A stretch of DNA of 64,000 bases from Casuarius casuarius (taxonomy: Eukaryota; Chordata; Aves; Casuariiformes; Casuariidae): positions 9,356,920 through 9,420,919 of the forward strand of contig PTFA01000012.1 in NCBI GenBank assembly GCA_003342895.1. The letters run 5' to 3'. Under the pieces are notes generated by a model. The model worked only from the letters and a program-made list of their open reading frames with translations, was not told where the DNA came from and ran no database searches. The position numbers were made by a program, and so were the translations under genes. Positions within the stretch are counted from its first letter, which is position 1, and every line of letters begins with the position of its first letter. Below, piece by piece: positions 50,741 through 64,000 of the stretch.

Positions 50741-53700
50741 AATCACATCACAAACGGTTGAGGAAAGAACTAAGTTTCCCTCTGCCTTGACATTCTGCAG
50801 GTTTTAACTAGCTCCTGCTGGTTAAAAAGGAAGAAAAAAATCACTGACTTCCATGTCAATAGAGACCCATATTTTGCCCAGCTCTCTTCAGTCCTAAAAT
50901 TGCATTTTAGGCATGGAACCACCCCAAAAAAAAGTAAAATAATAATTTAATAGGTTCAGCAAGTACCTGAAAATAAAAATACTATTTTAAAATACTTTTA
51001 TGACATTGGAGTGATACCAACCACACAAAATAATAAGGAAAGGCAGAGAAAATTAATTATAATCAACTTTCTAATGAATTGTAAGCACAGGATTTAGTAT
51101 GCAGCAACCAGGATGCTTAACTAATGAATGCAAAAAGCTAAAATGAGCTACATTTTTTCAGTAAAGTGCCGTTTTTCTTTTTTTATCAAGAGCCATGTGC
51201 TTTCGCAAATCAAGAGCAGAATAAGCTTGTTTCAAGGACACAATGATGCATGTTTAAATTTTGTTAGTTGTAAATATAATATTACTATCAAAAGAAGACA
51301 CAGTCATACATCATTATGCACGCTCTGACAAGGTTCCCAAACGATCAATTCAGAATGACAGCCAGATTAATCACATTCTAGTTTGACAAACTACATAGAA
51401 AAGTGTGGCTCATGAGTACAAAAAAAAACCACACACACACACAAGAGCTGGGCCATCTACATCAGATAATAAAGATTCAAAGACCCCTTTTCATCAAAAA
51501 TGTCATTTGGTTAGTCCCTCTTCAAAAAAGAGCCCCTTTTTCTGATAATGTGAAGAGGTGCTCCCCCCCCCCCCAGATAATTATCTATATATGGAAATAA
51601 AAATTAGAAATAGTAAGGTGGCTATTTGTTTTGCTTTGTTTGAGCTATAAATAGAGCAAATAGATCTATTTCCTTTCAGCACTACATGGATCATAAGGCA
51701 TAAGACTAGTCAAGTAAAGAGAAAAATAAAGAGACTCTGTCCAAACAGTGTCCCACAGCAAAACAAAAACAAAAGAAACCCCAAACCAAAAAACCCTACA
51801 CACACGCACACAAAGAACTACTTTGAAATAATAATAAGGATATATTTTATATTGTACAGCCTGACCTTATATATTAATTACTGTTTTTCAGATACATTAC
51901 TTTTATTTAGGTGAAAGTGAAGCAAACATACATATTTAACTCTTGCAAATTTGCGATGTGATACTACTCTAGAGCTCAAAACAATAGGGAAGACCAAAAT
52001 AGCACAAAAAAGATACTTTACGATTCACAACAGCAAGAGAACAGCGTATCTTATTACATGAACAAAATGATACCTTATTACATACCCAGCAGAAAGCCTA
52101 AGTAAGGGTCTTTCATTGCTAGCGATCTCAAGACACGCACAACCATCCAAGACATTATGCTACCATTTCCTTCATTAAGGCATCTTAATCATTCCTCACA
52201 ATGCTTATATTGCTAACAAATGAGAACGTTAAATGTTTCACAGCTATAACAGTTTTACGTGAGACCCTTAAACACAAACAGACGACCTGAACACAAGCAC
52301 CAAATCTAAAACTGGTTTGCATATTGCCCTTCGAGATTATTTCTTTAACTTAGGAGGCAAAAAAAATTCTGACCTTCTTTCTCTTAGTACCTGTATAGCA
52401 TATGTTAATTTTCTAATACCTCCTAAATACTATTTAAATTAATATAATAGAACACACTATTAACATGCAAATTACATGACAATAGCATAGGCAGTCTCTA
52501 CAAAATTCTGAAATTTCACAGCAATGAGTTTATCTACAAAGCCAAAGCATCACTGAAATCGTTGAAATCAAAGCTATTAATCTTGTATTATTATTTTCCT
52601 ATTATTGTACAAAATAGCTAAATTGGAATCATTCTAAAAGAAAGGAATAGCATTTCTTAAGAATAGACTGAATGGAACTATATGCTGATTCCTTACTGCA
52701 TTTTTTAATCAAATAAAAGGCATCTGTACATTTAAAAGGTACTGTTTACATTAATCTATGACATATGGCATCTATGGTGATTAAAAATACTAGAGTATTG
52801 TATATCATGTCTTCTATTTAGAAAGATATAAACACTTGTAACAGGTTTTGCTTTCACTTAATAAATGGTAGAATTTACTAAGCCTATCATTTACACTTTA
52901 CATAAAGATATTGCTTTGCACTTATACCAAAACAATTTATTTACAATCCTTTCTTATAAAATAATACCAAGTCCTCGCAATTATTTACAAATTCTCTTCC
53001 TTTATGTTTCAGAATTTGCCACATGCACAAAGCTTAAACTATACACACACAAACATGCATACATATGCACATACATTCACATGTGTACCTATATATTGCA
53101 CATATAGCTGAAGGGAATTCAACAGTGCATCCACACTACCGCAGAGGTTTTTTTCTTGTCTTTAAAAAAAGATTTTGTAACACTTAAAAATTAATCTAAT
53201 CTCTGCCTCCAAGTCCTAAATAGTTTCTGTGTAAGCAGGTTTACATAAGCTTATACATTTAATTGTATAAAGATAGAACCATTTTCTCTATGCAAAAACA
53301 CCGACACATTCACAGTACCAGGCTTAAACGTCTACATACAGAATATTTTGAAGAGGGAAGAATTCTTTCACATAGTGTAGATTTTATTTAAGGTACACAA
53401 ATTGTTAATTTCAATATTCTTTTATCAAATATTAATCTATTGTTTTATCAAGACAGTTACTATAATAGCATATCAGTATGCTTTGGTCCTTTTTTGTATG
53501 AATTGAAAAATAGATAATCTCTCTGCTGAATGGTTGCTGTTACCAGTCAATAGTATAGTATAGCTCACCAGTATTAAAAGTACATACTTTGTAATTTTCA
53601 TCATACTCACTTCAAAAAACAGTTTAAAAAGCACATGGACCAAAACATTGCAATCTTTCATAAACTTTGACCTCCAGTAGTTCAAAAAAATATTATAAAT

Positions 53701-53998
53701 CAAGACACTGTCACAAAACCATATTCCAGAATTGGACTGGCATAATCTACAAATTCTTTTTTCCCCCGCATTGGGAAGCTCCGGGTAAATACAGAAACAC
53801 GAGTGTCTTCATTACCATGAATATAAGTATTCTAAAAATGAAATAGAAAGGAAAAATAAATACTAACAGAAATGTTTTATATTGGTGAGTAAAAGCACAT
53901 TCAAAGAGAGAACTATTAATTATAAAGTAACTTGCTCAAATTTAAATAACAAGTATCTCAAAAAATTTAGTAAAGCTTTTAAACTCCATCCAGGGGGG
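50741..53998 (-). other. FBXL17: Inferred FBXL17 intron, 50.7-54.0 kb
   Basis: AT-rich noncoding sequence with a short (CA)n at 51430-51443 and a degenerate (CA/CATA)n stretch at 53041-53103. No exon recognised. Confidence 0.6.
53041..53103. repeat. Degenerate CA/CATA microsatellite
   Basis: ATACACACACAAACATGCAT and similar CATACATATGCACATACATT units, decayed by substitution. Confidence 0.75.
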
Positions 53999-54020
53999 AA
54001 AAAAAAAAAAGAAAGAAAAA
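53999..54020. repeat. A-rich tract
   Basis: A12 followed by GAAAGAAAAAG, immediately after a G6 run. Confidence 0.85.
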
Positions 54021-57000
54021 GAACAAGTGTTTAGAATAATATTTTCTTGAAAGATAAATAGGGAGCACTTCTTAGCTAAGGCTGAAAATTAAGAACTATG
54101 AATACTATTTCCTCCATAAAAACTCAAAACTAAGATGCTGCACCTATACAGGTTAAAAAATACTGAGTTTTAAGTAGATAAATAAAGTCTCAAAGAGGAG
54201 CTCAAAAGGCATGAAGCACATTGGAAACTGGGACATAAGACATTTCTATCCATTACTGTGTTGCTTATGTCGGTTAACTTATTTTTCACATTCAGCTTCA
54301 AATTAACATTTGTGAACCAGTAAAAATGAAGATACCAGATACTGAACTTGTCCTTTTGAAGGATTTAGTTTACTTGTTCTTTATTTTGTGCACATTAAGT
54401 GTTGAAAGCATAATTGGTAATAAACTAAGCAAACATTTCTTCCTTATTCATCTTCATTAGGCCTATCAGAATTTTGAAAAATTAGTTGGGTCTGTATTAG
54501 ACAGTGCCTTACTCGTTTAAGTGTAGAATACTGTTATACAGGCAAAGAAAGGTATGAAATGCATGCTAAGGGCTAATGTAAGTCCTGAGGAAATAGACAA
54601 ACAAAAAAGTAACATATGCAATTAATACAGCTGATCACAGATTTCTATTAAAATCATTTTAATATTAAAATTATGAAACAGAAACGGAGAATTCTGCAAA
54701 AACATCAAAGAATCACTGAATATCACACCAAATGAGACCTCACCCATTAAATAGCATCATCTATCACAAAAATCTAAAGGGGCAGGGAGAAGGAAGGTAT
54801 ACTAACATCGAATCTTTCCTTATATTTTCATTAAGATAAAACACTTCATTATGTTCTAGAATATATTTTGTAAATATGAAACAACATTATAGTAATTCAA
54901 GACATTGTCCCAACCCTCTCCTACTAAATCATTGATGAGAAGCAAATAATATATTTTTTGTCTTACTATATCTTTTAATAACGGTCTTCTGACAGTACAA
55001 AAATTACTGAAGCTCAATTGTAATTGTAATTAGTTACATTCATGAGGTGATGGGTTTCCATGAGGCAGCAGAAATCAACACCCCTGAAATAGCTGTGTGC
55101 TGTATGACCTGTTCTCTATCATTATACTTTGGTCCTATGTTTATTAAATTTTCTCAAGGAAGAATAAAAAGAGAAGAGTTGAAAGAAGAAAAAGATACTA
55201 GGGATCACAGAATTTCATGAGAAAGTCATGCGGGTATTAACATTTCACAGATTCATATGCCATATCACACACACCCCCACCTACCCCTTCTTTTTTTCTC
55301 TTTTTGGTACAGCAGATTTCATGTTCAATAGGAATGTTCTCTCTCACATTATTTAACTCTCCTTCAAAGTAAGTTTAATATGATTGATTTCCACATTCCC
55401 AACTGTCTCCATGTTACAACTTGGTATTTTATCCTGCTCAATCAATCCCTAAAATGTTTTTTGGAATTTTTACCTATGTTTATCAACACACCGTAAGAGC
55501 GGCTAGTTATCAAGCTTGATGAAGAAAAAAGAACCGTTAATAAAAACGATCTGTATCAGTTACCTTCATTAGATAGTTTTATTTTTTGAACAACGAAAGA
55601 TTTATATATGAGCTTACGAATTCGGATGCTAAGGGAAGGCCCCATCTCCACCAAAGTAAGCTTAGACTGTGTTCAACAGGTATCAAAGTTAAAACTGCAA
55701 CTAGGTGAGCCAAGTGGTTTTTTTTGTTTTCTTTTTTGTCTTTTTTAAAAGTCCTATTGCTTTTCACATTTTAGAAGTTTGCATAATCAGTTTTGCACAT
55801 TAAATATTTTGAACTTTTCCAAATTTATTACTGCTTCGTGCAATAAATCTGGTTGCAATTAGTATTACACGGCAGCCTTAAATATCAGGGAAAAAAACAG
55901 GTTAAAAATAGCGGAAGTAATGACTGCACACATATGATGTTTTATTAACATCTAAAAATCTGTGTTGTCATATAAGAGCACGTGGGACTCAGAGTGCTTT
56001 TGCAATTAAAAAAATCCTTATAAATATTTATAATTAATGTTTAAGCAAAATCATTGTGTGTTATTTTCATCCAAAGTTTTAAAAGTCAGAATTAGTTAGA
56101 TGAGACCAATTCTCTTGATCTGCAAATATGGCAAATTTCTCACCTGATCTATTAGGAGCAAAGCTTCAAATATATTACACAGTTCAGACAGACCAAATGG
56201 AATTAACAGAATATTTAGCCACAGTGAAGTTTTGTTGTGTAAAAAAAAATTTAAAAAAATCATTTTCTTTCAGAACAGTAAACGCAAAGCACAAGACTTA
56301 GAAGTGATGTAAAAACAATTTAAAAATTCCTATTAGCATTTCATATCTAGAATTTTCTTCATTTTCTCAGACCTATGCCCTTTTGCTTTACCCTCTCCCC
56401 TTTTTTTAACACAAAACTTGCAGCAAAGTTTATTAATATTTATTAGGCAAATTAAAAGGATCTCTAGATTAGAAGATTTTGCCACTATAGAGTCAAATTG
56501 TGAGAAAAGACAATCAAAAAAATACTTGAAGAAACTTGCTTCAAAAATAAATTTAACAAGCTACCTTGCAAAACGATTACCAGAGGGTCAACAACCACAT
56601 GGCCTTACCAAGAAAGACCAGTGAATTCCTCAATTTTCACCATCCTCATAACCACAGAACACTATCACTGTATAACAGATCATCAAAAAAGTTAAAGCAA
56701 ACTGTACATTTTACTTATGTAATACATTTGCTGTATTTCTTGTTCTAACAGAAAGAGTCAGCTAAGTGTGTACCATACAAATACAATTTACTAAGGCTTA
56801 TTATTTACCACCATTTTAATTAATCACAAACTCTTCCTCCCCCTGCAGTGTCCGTCTTCTTTCTTATTCCTACCTTTTGTTTTTGCTTTTCTTCTTCCTC
56901 TCCCTTTTTATACACTTCTATTTTGTCATCTGTCCTCATTTGTTACTCTTTCAGCTGGCAGCATATGAACCCGGGGGTGGATGCCCCACTTAGCCATGTC

Positions 57001-60000
57001 TCAGTACGTCAATATTCTGGTTGTAAAAGGCAGTCACCATCTGGGAAGGGATCGAGGGGAGCTTTAAGCCCACCAGAAAAGCCTGTCCAATAAAACTCAG
57101 ACCTGCAGCCAGTAATTATAAGTTCTCATACACATACACTGGGGTCTTGGAAACTGTCCAAACTTTCCTCCTTCGCACTCCCTCCCCTCTTGTTTGTTCT
57201 CTGTACTCTAGCAAACAGATAAGACACTGAAGTGGGAGTCAATACATCTAGTGCACCTCCAGGGTTATTAAACTTACTGCCTTAAGCAACATATTTGTGC
57301 AAACAAATACCCTGCATTTGAAAACACATGCACACAAAATACTAACAATCATTTCAAAATTTCTAAAATTGTTTTATTCACTTAAGTACATGATGGTCTT
57401 GTGGAAGTTTTAAGATACACTCCTATTCCAACGCAGTTTGTACGGTCAGTTTGCAGTCCTTTTTTGCAATTGGCAATACGTTCTTCATGCTGGAATTACC
57501 ATCAATGGTGTGCCCGTGGCTAACGGAACAGTTATTTTAACAGCCCTTCTTATTCTAATTAAATTATTTTAAAACAAAATAATTGACAGATAACACAGAA
57601 TCCTTAAAAATCTGTACAGGCTACACACATTGCTAATACTATGATCAAGGTACATTTACTCATATGTCCATCTCACTGTAATACACACTGTTGCAGTAGT
57701 TACACACACGTGTGTCATGCAATGCATGTGAAACAGAGGCAATCTAGTATCATTCAGCACATGAACAACAGACAAGCCCAAAAGATCCACTTGCAGACCA
57801 CAACAGATCTTCATTTGAAACATATCCATGGTATTTCTGATGTGCTAAACAGTAATGTTATTTTTGCCACATGTAAAATTTCATGGGTTTTTTTGAGTAA
57901 CACTTTGGAATATTTACCAATCAGCTCTGTCCTCTAGTACAAAACCACACCTTCTGTAGATGCATTACAGCACCACTGAAGAACTAAGCACATTGTGCTA
58001 AATTACTGGTTAAAATAAAGACATAAACAAGTAGAATTCAAAACTGAAATCAGTAGGATTCTACACAGATTCTGAGTTTGAGCCCTCAGTGAATAATTCC
58101 TCATATACTCCAAAACATAGGATGAATCATTATCATTAATTCTGGATTTTGAGCCTTAACGAATAGGATAAGGTGTTTGTCAGTGTCCTGCGATGTAAAT
58201 TTAGCTTCTTTCATGAAGTGAATTGTATCACTGTAACAGAATGTTTATCAAAGTACATACCTAAAGCATCCAACACACAGAAGAGCTGCAGTTTCAGAAT
58301 TAACAATAATTGGCAAGAGAGATGCTCCAGTTCTTAGTGGAAAAAAACCCTAACCGAAATAGGAAGCATGATTATCATCTTACGCATACTGAGAAGTCAT
58401 ATGGAACATATTTCTTAAGGCAAATCTGGTGAGCACAGCAAAATATTCATCAAGATAAATGAAGTAATGAATCAACCCAAATTAATTAATATAATTCCTT
58501 AAACTGAGATATATTTATCAGAAGAGTTAAAAACATTACATACCATGAGCCTATATGGAAAGCAACACATACTACTTTCAAAAGGCTACAGAATTAAACA
58601 TCTGTCAGCATGCAAACTACTTCTGAATTCATTTAGTACTTAAAATAATTTATATTACTGATGGATGATTCCATACACACCAATGGCAGATCAGAACCAC
58701 ACATGAAATTCAAATGCCATAATGGCAAGTTTTGAGATGTTTAGAAAACCCTGAAAACTGGTGTTGAAATTAAAATAGTCATTCCGTTCTGTCAGCTGCT
58801 CCTGTTGCTCTATCGCAGCAATGCTCTTGCTCAATAAACCGTACTTTGAACAAAGAACTCCTTGAGAGCCAGCCACAGCCTTCAAATAATCTTAACTTTT
58901 CTAGGTGTGAATGTTATAGTCATCACCATTAGATGACTGTAAGAGACTCAGAATTCCAAGTTATAATAGAGTGAATTTCTACCTTTAAGTACATATTTCA
59001 ATAGTTATTTCTTGACTTTTAAGTGAATTTCGTAATACATTAGACTGCTAGCGGTATTTTTATTCAGATTGTTTTTAAATCTCATCCTCCCTTCCTATTA
59101 CCTTCTCTTCCAAGTCCAAAGAAATATCTTTAGCTGTATTAGCTGAAGCACCATTAATGTGATTCTTTCTCTACAATCGCTGCATGCAAAGCACCTTGCT
59201 GAAAAGTTTACACACTATATTTTTCAAAATAGGAGACACAGGTTTCTTCGATTCTACCTCAGTTCACCATACACCTTTACAACAAAGTTTCTAGTTTTGC
59301 AGTACAAGTCTCTGAAACCATGCAAATTTTTGGTATGCTAGTCTTTTTATGAGAACACCAGATTGACAGACACTCGCTGACAGAGACCACTGGGCTTGCA
59401 ACCAAGAACACTACATCCAAGAACTCCTAAGGTAGCCAAAGGTTTCTCCATCTTCTAAATATTACTTAATTTCAAAAGTATTCAAAGATATCTCTTCTCA
59501 GAAATTCCTGGTAAAGTGGTAGTAAGCATGAAAAAGAAATAATCTGAGGGTCAAGTCAAGAGGAAGGAAAAGAATGCATATTTGATATGAGTGAGTAGAA
59601 AACATTGATCCGAGACAAAAATCAAAACAAAGAAGTACAGATCCCATACATTGATGGGGGACATGAAACAGTGTAATTTGTTCAACCCATCTCTGGCTCT
59701 CATTTTCAACTAGACCAATGGACCAGTTCATTCCTAAATATTAGACGATTTCAAGTGAAGTGATACGATTAAACAGTAGGTAAGACATACCTTAATTAAG
59801 CACCCACTGGAAGTACTTTCTAAACAGCTACTGTGCTGTTTAATAGGAGGTTTGTTACATATATTTAGGTAACAAAATTTAACATAGCTTGAGTTTTTTA
59901 ATTCTTTTTTGAAACTAGTATCTGAAACTAAAAACAAGATATTGTTGCTTTGGAGCTTGGCTGGTTGTGGAGGGGTTTTTGTTTGTTTTAAATGAGAGGT

Positions 60001-62759
60001 AACACTCAACTTTTTTAACACTGTAAACAGTTATTTAGCTTTGCAAAGGAAAAAAGTAATACTACAATAAAGAAAACCTAAATAAAGCAAACTATGTGCA
60101 TATTCAGTAATATAAAGGAGATTACAAAAGTAAACATGGAAGGAATTCTTCGCTTTTACCTTTCCAAACAAGGTAGAAGTGTTATGAAAAAGGAAGGCCT
60201 CTAAATCTGAAACAAATTTAGAGGGAGTCAGCATACAGGAGAACATGAGGCCTGAAGAATTCCTTATCTCCTGAACTAGTTATGCACTCATCACCACAAA
60301 TCATTATGGTTCAGATATAAACTGAATAAGCATGTAAGAAAAAATTTAAAATACTGTGGTTAAAAAGCAGATGCACGTACATACATTACTTTTAAAAGGC
60401 AGTCCTAAGAAATTTTTTAAAATCTGAAATGGGAAAATGGGAAAAACAATTCAGTAGCAACATGGAAGAGACCTCAACTTCTAGATGCATGAAAAATACC
60501 TCTAGAATTCTGCAGTGTTGTACGAGAAGTAACTCATAAAGTAAGCATAATTAGCCTAATACAGAAGGCTGAACTATTTATAAAATTTGGGGCAATTTTT
60601 CCTCTAAACTAAAGCTGCAGCTACAAAACATAGAAAAGGGATATATCACATTAACTAGTTCTAATGGAGTCTATATATAGAAAAAAAAATTAGGAAGGTA
60701 TTTTTGGTTTGGCTCAGGTTTTACTTTTTGGAACAATAAACATACTATCTGAAGCTAGATGTTAAAATAATAAATAAATTAAAGGAACTAAAACTGTAGG
60801 CAAAATACAATATCATTTTTCTAAATCTTTAGGCAAAATGATTAATATGAAGAGTGACAGCTCCTCAGCTGAAATTGTATTATACTTTACTGCTCACAGG
60901 ACCTTTAAAAATGAATGCCACTTTTATTTAATAAAAATAACAAAAAATACAAGTTGCATGTACCTAACAAATTCATTGCAGTTTATCTAGATTACTGCAA
61001 CAGGATGAAAACCCGTAGTTGACTTCCGCTTTGAATAAATGAATGTATTCCGAATGTGTGTTTTTGGTGGATTCATAGTTATTTCATAGTAGTTCACAGA
61101 CGAAAGGAGAAAATGTGAACAAAGATTTTCTTTTTTCAAAAGATATAGAAATCATTGCAATCTGTGACTAATCTTGGTATGTTTATGTGTAAAAGTGATG
61201 TTCATTTTAAACAATATGGGCACTTGGGACTGAAGTCTTGCGACTGAAGTCTCCAACATGAGCAAACGTAACAGTAAAAACTGCAAAGTTTAACTATTAT
61301 ACAGTCAGAAACATCAGTTCTGTATGTTTGTACGTAACTATTTCAGAACACTAGGGTTTTTTTTCCCTTTCTTTTTTAAAGTATTGCAGTAGTGCTAATG
61401 TTACTGTTTCAGTTAATTCTGAAGTGTTTTCAGAGCTGCACAGACATTTCAGTTTTGCTTGGTCATTTCTGAACAGAGTAAAGCTTTCTCTACTGTAATT
61501 AAAACTGCTGGAGTTTATTTAAATACTAAAAGGGCCAACTATTATCTGAAACATCTAGCAATATCCAAACAGTCGTATTTCCAGATTAAAAAAAAAAAGA
61601 AAAATTCATAGCACCACAAGAACAAAAGAGTTGATAAACTTTCAGAGTCTTGAAAATTGAGATTACAGTTTGTTATGAAGATAACGTTCAAAAGCTACAT
61701 AAAGAAAATTTTTTTTGACTTATTAGAAATTTTCAATAAGACACTTCAGAAGATGTATATTGATACCTACTATTTTCAGAATGTAAAAACAAATTCATAG
61801 TTGAAATATAAAGTTGTATTTTTACATAGTTATATCTAAAATTGTGCCTGCTAATAAAACAAACTTCTTCGTTACTACTTTTGCTGCATAAATGCAGCCA
61901 TTTATAACAAGAAAAGGTACTGTATAATATTTATATATTTTAAAAGATAAAAAAGAATAAAAAGGATGCAGGACACAGAGTTCATCTGGGTTTAAGTTCC
62001 AGTAAGTTTGCTTAATGAAATACAGTGATTTACAGAATTATGCCATGGAACACCACAAAGCACCAAAGCTATACAATCATTTTATGTTTAGTGCGTGTCT
62101 GTGTGTCTATATGTATACATTTGAGTAGGCATTTCTTTTTGTTGAACAAACAACCTGCTCCTACTAACTATGGAGTATTATCAATACACTTGAAAGGGTA
62201 ATGGGCAATCACTTACAGCTACTTTGGAGCTACCTAGACCTCATATTCTAAAGCATAAAGAATGTCTTTGTGTGTTTAAAAAAAGAAATATGAAATTTTA
62301 AACAGAATGCAGAAATTAAGATTAAAAAGGAGACATGACTTTACAAGTGCATTTACGAGAAAAAAAAAACTTCTAAATCTTGTAGTTCTCAGAATAGATC
62401 TGCAAGATTTTTTTATGCAATAAATTCATTAAAAAACTAAAAAAGAATTGTAACAGGGTATCATTTCCTTCATGAAACTAAAAATAAAATAGTAACGCAT
62501 TGTTGTTCCTCAGTCATCAAAATGCAATGCCATTGAAAATTTAATTAGTGAGACACCAGGATGAAAATAGAATCCAAAGACAGAACATTTCATTTCAAAC
62601 ATGGGTCTTTCATGGATTTTAGAGCTGCTTTAAAGCCACTGTCAGCATCATACAGCAAAGCACCTTTCACTGCCCCAAAGAAGTGGGAAATGAAAATCTT
62701 CCCTTTCCACTTCAGTTTCCATCTTTGCTCATTCACTGTACATCAAAGAGAATCAGCTC
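54021..62759 (-). other. FBXL17: Inferred FBXL17 intron, 54.0-62.8 kb
   Basis: Long unremarkable AT-rich noncoding stretch. Open frames are all short and unflanked by convincing splice signals. No mobile element recognised. Confidence 0.6.
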
Positions 62760-63190
62760 AACCTGACACGCCGGCACTATTCCCCTCAGTGATCAGGCAG
62801 GTGTCGAGGCCAGACAGAAAGCCTGTTTTCCACAGCCCTTTACCTTGTTTGATCACTGCTTACTTTTGATCTGCCACTGCCCTCGCTCTGGTAACGACTT
62901 CCCCTCGCAGAACCTACCTCGCATCTGTCAGGAAGAATAAAGGGCATCATGCTGCGCCCTGACAAGGCCTGTGGGCCCGGAGACGCGCTGCCAGCGAAAG
63001 GCTCCCCAGCTCCCACAATCTCCCATTCAGAGCTTTTGTTCCGGCGGGTACAGGGGCTCGGGTACCGGCGACAACAGAAAGGATTATACGCCAACTGTGA
63101 AGCCAAGCCTTCGTGAATTTATAGCTTTTCATCTCGGCTTCGTCGTCTCCTTAAATGCTGTGAACGTCATGGTGGTTACTATGAAATACA
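62760..63190. other. CpG-dense intronic patch, possible regulatory element
   Basis: About two dozen CpGs occur in roughly 400 bases, for example ACACGCCGGCAC, CCCGGAGACGCGCTGCC, GTTCCGGCGGGTAC, GGTACCGGCGACAAC and ATCTCGGCTTCGTCGTC. CpG is rare in the AT-rich sequence on either side. No gene, known repeat or core promoter motif was recognised. It could be an intronic CpG island, an enhancer, or the promoter of an unannotated transcript. Confidence 0.5.
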
Positions 63191-63282
63191 CGTTCAACAA
63201 ATGTTATGGAAAGTTTGTTTAAATCCTCTTTCCTCGGAAAAGAAAAGCCAGTGAATGTCGTGTAGTTAAACTAAGGAGCTTC

Positions 63283-63299
63283 TTTTTTTTTTTTTTTTT
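63283..63299. repeat. Poly(T) tract, 17 bases
   Basis: Uninterrupted T run about 100 bp beyond the CpG-dense patch. Confidence 0.9.
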
Positions 63300-64000
63300 A
63301 ATGAAAGTTTTCCAACCAATGTTGTATGAGGTCACTAAAGGCCAGATGGCTGACAGCACTGAAAAGGCAGAGAAAGTGAGAGGTGAAGTGTATGGGTTTG
63401 GTTTATTAATAAAAATGTTTGAGGATTTATAAATCAATTCACTATATCCATTCTTTTTCTTCAAAACTACTGAGTTTCTGTGCTTTAGTAGTAGGTACAT
63501 TTGAAAAACCTTAGATCATATTACTTGTAGAATGCATCAAAGGAAAAAAAAAATCTATGCAGCTAGTACTGTAAAAATAGAGATTAAATGGTTTTCATGA
63601 TATTAGTTATATGTATTTTTACTTGTATTGTTTCTTGGATTTGAGTATGACAGTAAATACTGAAAGATACAAAGCCTTTTTAGGTCTGGAAGTCCCATTA
63701 AAGAACTGAAATTTACTTTAATAGATACACTCCCACCTTATCACTACTACGTAAACAAAGATTTATGACCTGGGTCAATGCCTACTCATATAGACTCCAT
63801 ATTTGATATCCCAAATAAAAAAGGTCTGGCTTCCGTAGAGTAGTGGGTAGTCATATTTTAGAACTAATAGGAAGTCAGACCTCATTCAGGTCCCTAAACT
63901 TGAATTTAGGGGCCAAATTTTGTTAACTGCTCACTTTCCATACCTGAAATCAGATATTCTAAAGAGCTATAGGTCTAACATTTAAATGATTTAGAATCTG
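63300..64000 (-). other. FBXL17: Inferred FBXL17 intron, window end
   Basis: AT-rich noncoding sequence. A 10-bp near-perfect hairpin lies at 63889-63914 (GGTCCCTAAA, 6-nt loop, TTTAGGGGCC, one T:G wobble). Nothing else recognised. Confidence 0.55.

Noticed and set aside
57210..57300. Possible MIR 5' part (AAGTGGGAGTCAATACATCT)
   Set aside because: A single weak block; the diagnostic core does not follow.
62561..63222. Several overlapping open frames of 60-100 codons on both strands
   Set aside because: They track the CpG-rich composition rather than a single coding frame; no family resemblance.
1..64000. CRISPR arrays, bacterial operons, insertion sequences, phage genes, tRNA or rRNA genes
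   Set aside because: Nothing of the kind was seen; the window is vertebrate intronic sequence.

Overview
This is an AT-rich, gene-poor vertebrate window, most likely from a bird. The evidence is a CR1 3' end at about 50.1-50.29 kb, two older CR1/L3-clade LINE remnants, degenerate MIR-type SINEs and a low overall repeat load. CR1 is also common in crocodilians and turtles, so they are not excluded, and the species cannot be fixed. Single N bases inside homopolymers and one 70-N run show draft assembly.

The only coding sequence I can support is one 108-nt exon on the minus strand (6474-6581). It has consensus splice sites and 36 codons of cysteine-rich leucine-rich repeat, recognised as FBXL17, the substrate receptor of an SCF ubiquitin ligase. 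FBXL17 is known to have very large introns. Positions 1-6473 then read as the intron downstream of this exon (in transcription direction) and 6582-64000 as the intron upstream of it, unless an exon was missed by eye. All other open frames are short, unspliced and unlike any family I know, apart from those inside the retrotransposon remnants.

Layout: 0-6.5 kb is intron with a 13-bp perfect hairpin, two opposed MIR copies and a 32-A tract. The exon follows at 6.5 kb. From 6.6 to 30.5 kb is intron with microsatellites, a 20-bp perfect palindrome at 24.0 kb and three CpG-enriched patches. At 30.46-30.53 kb is an assembly gap, followed by a plus-strand LINE remnant carrying reverse transcriptase and a 3' tail (30.53-31.66 kb). 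A MIR lies at 34.0 kb. A minus-strand LINE remnant carrying endonuclease and the start of reverse transcriptase lies at 37.74-39.28 kb. Simple repeats occupy 41.2-43.4 kb, a MIR 3' end lies at 47.7 kb, and a cluster of CR1, an AT-rich tandem array and a MIR fills 50.0-50.75 kb. A CpG-dense patch lies at 62.76-63.2 kb.

I did not find an undescribed biological system. The most useful leads are the isolated symmetric LRR exon, the CpG-dense intronic patches, the 1.85-kb hairpin and the domain-level reading of the LINE fossils.
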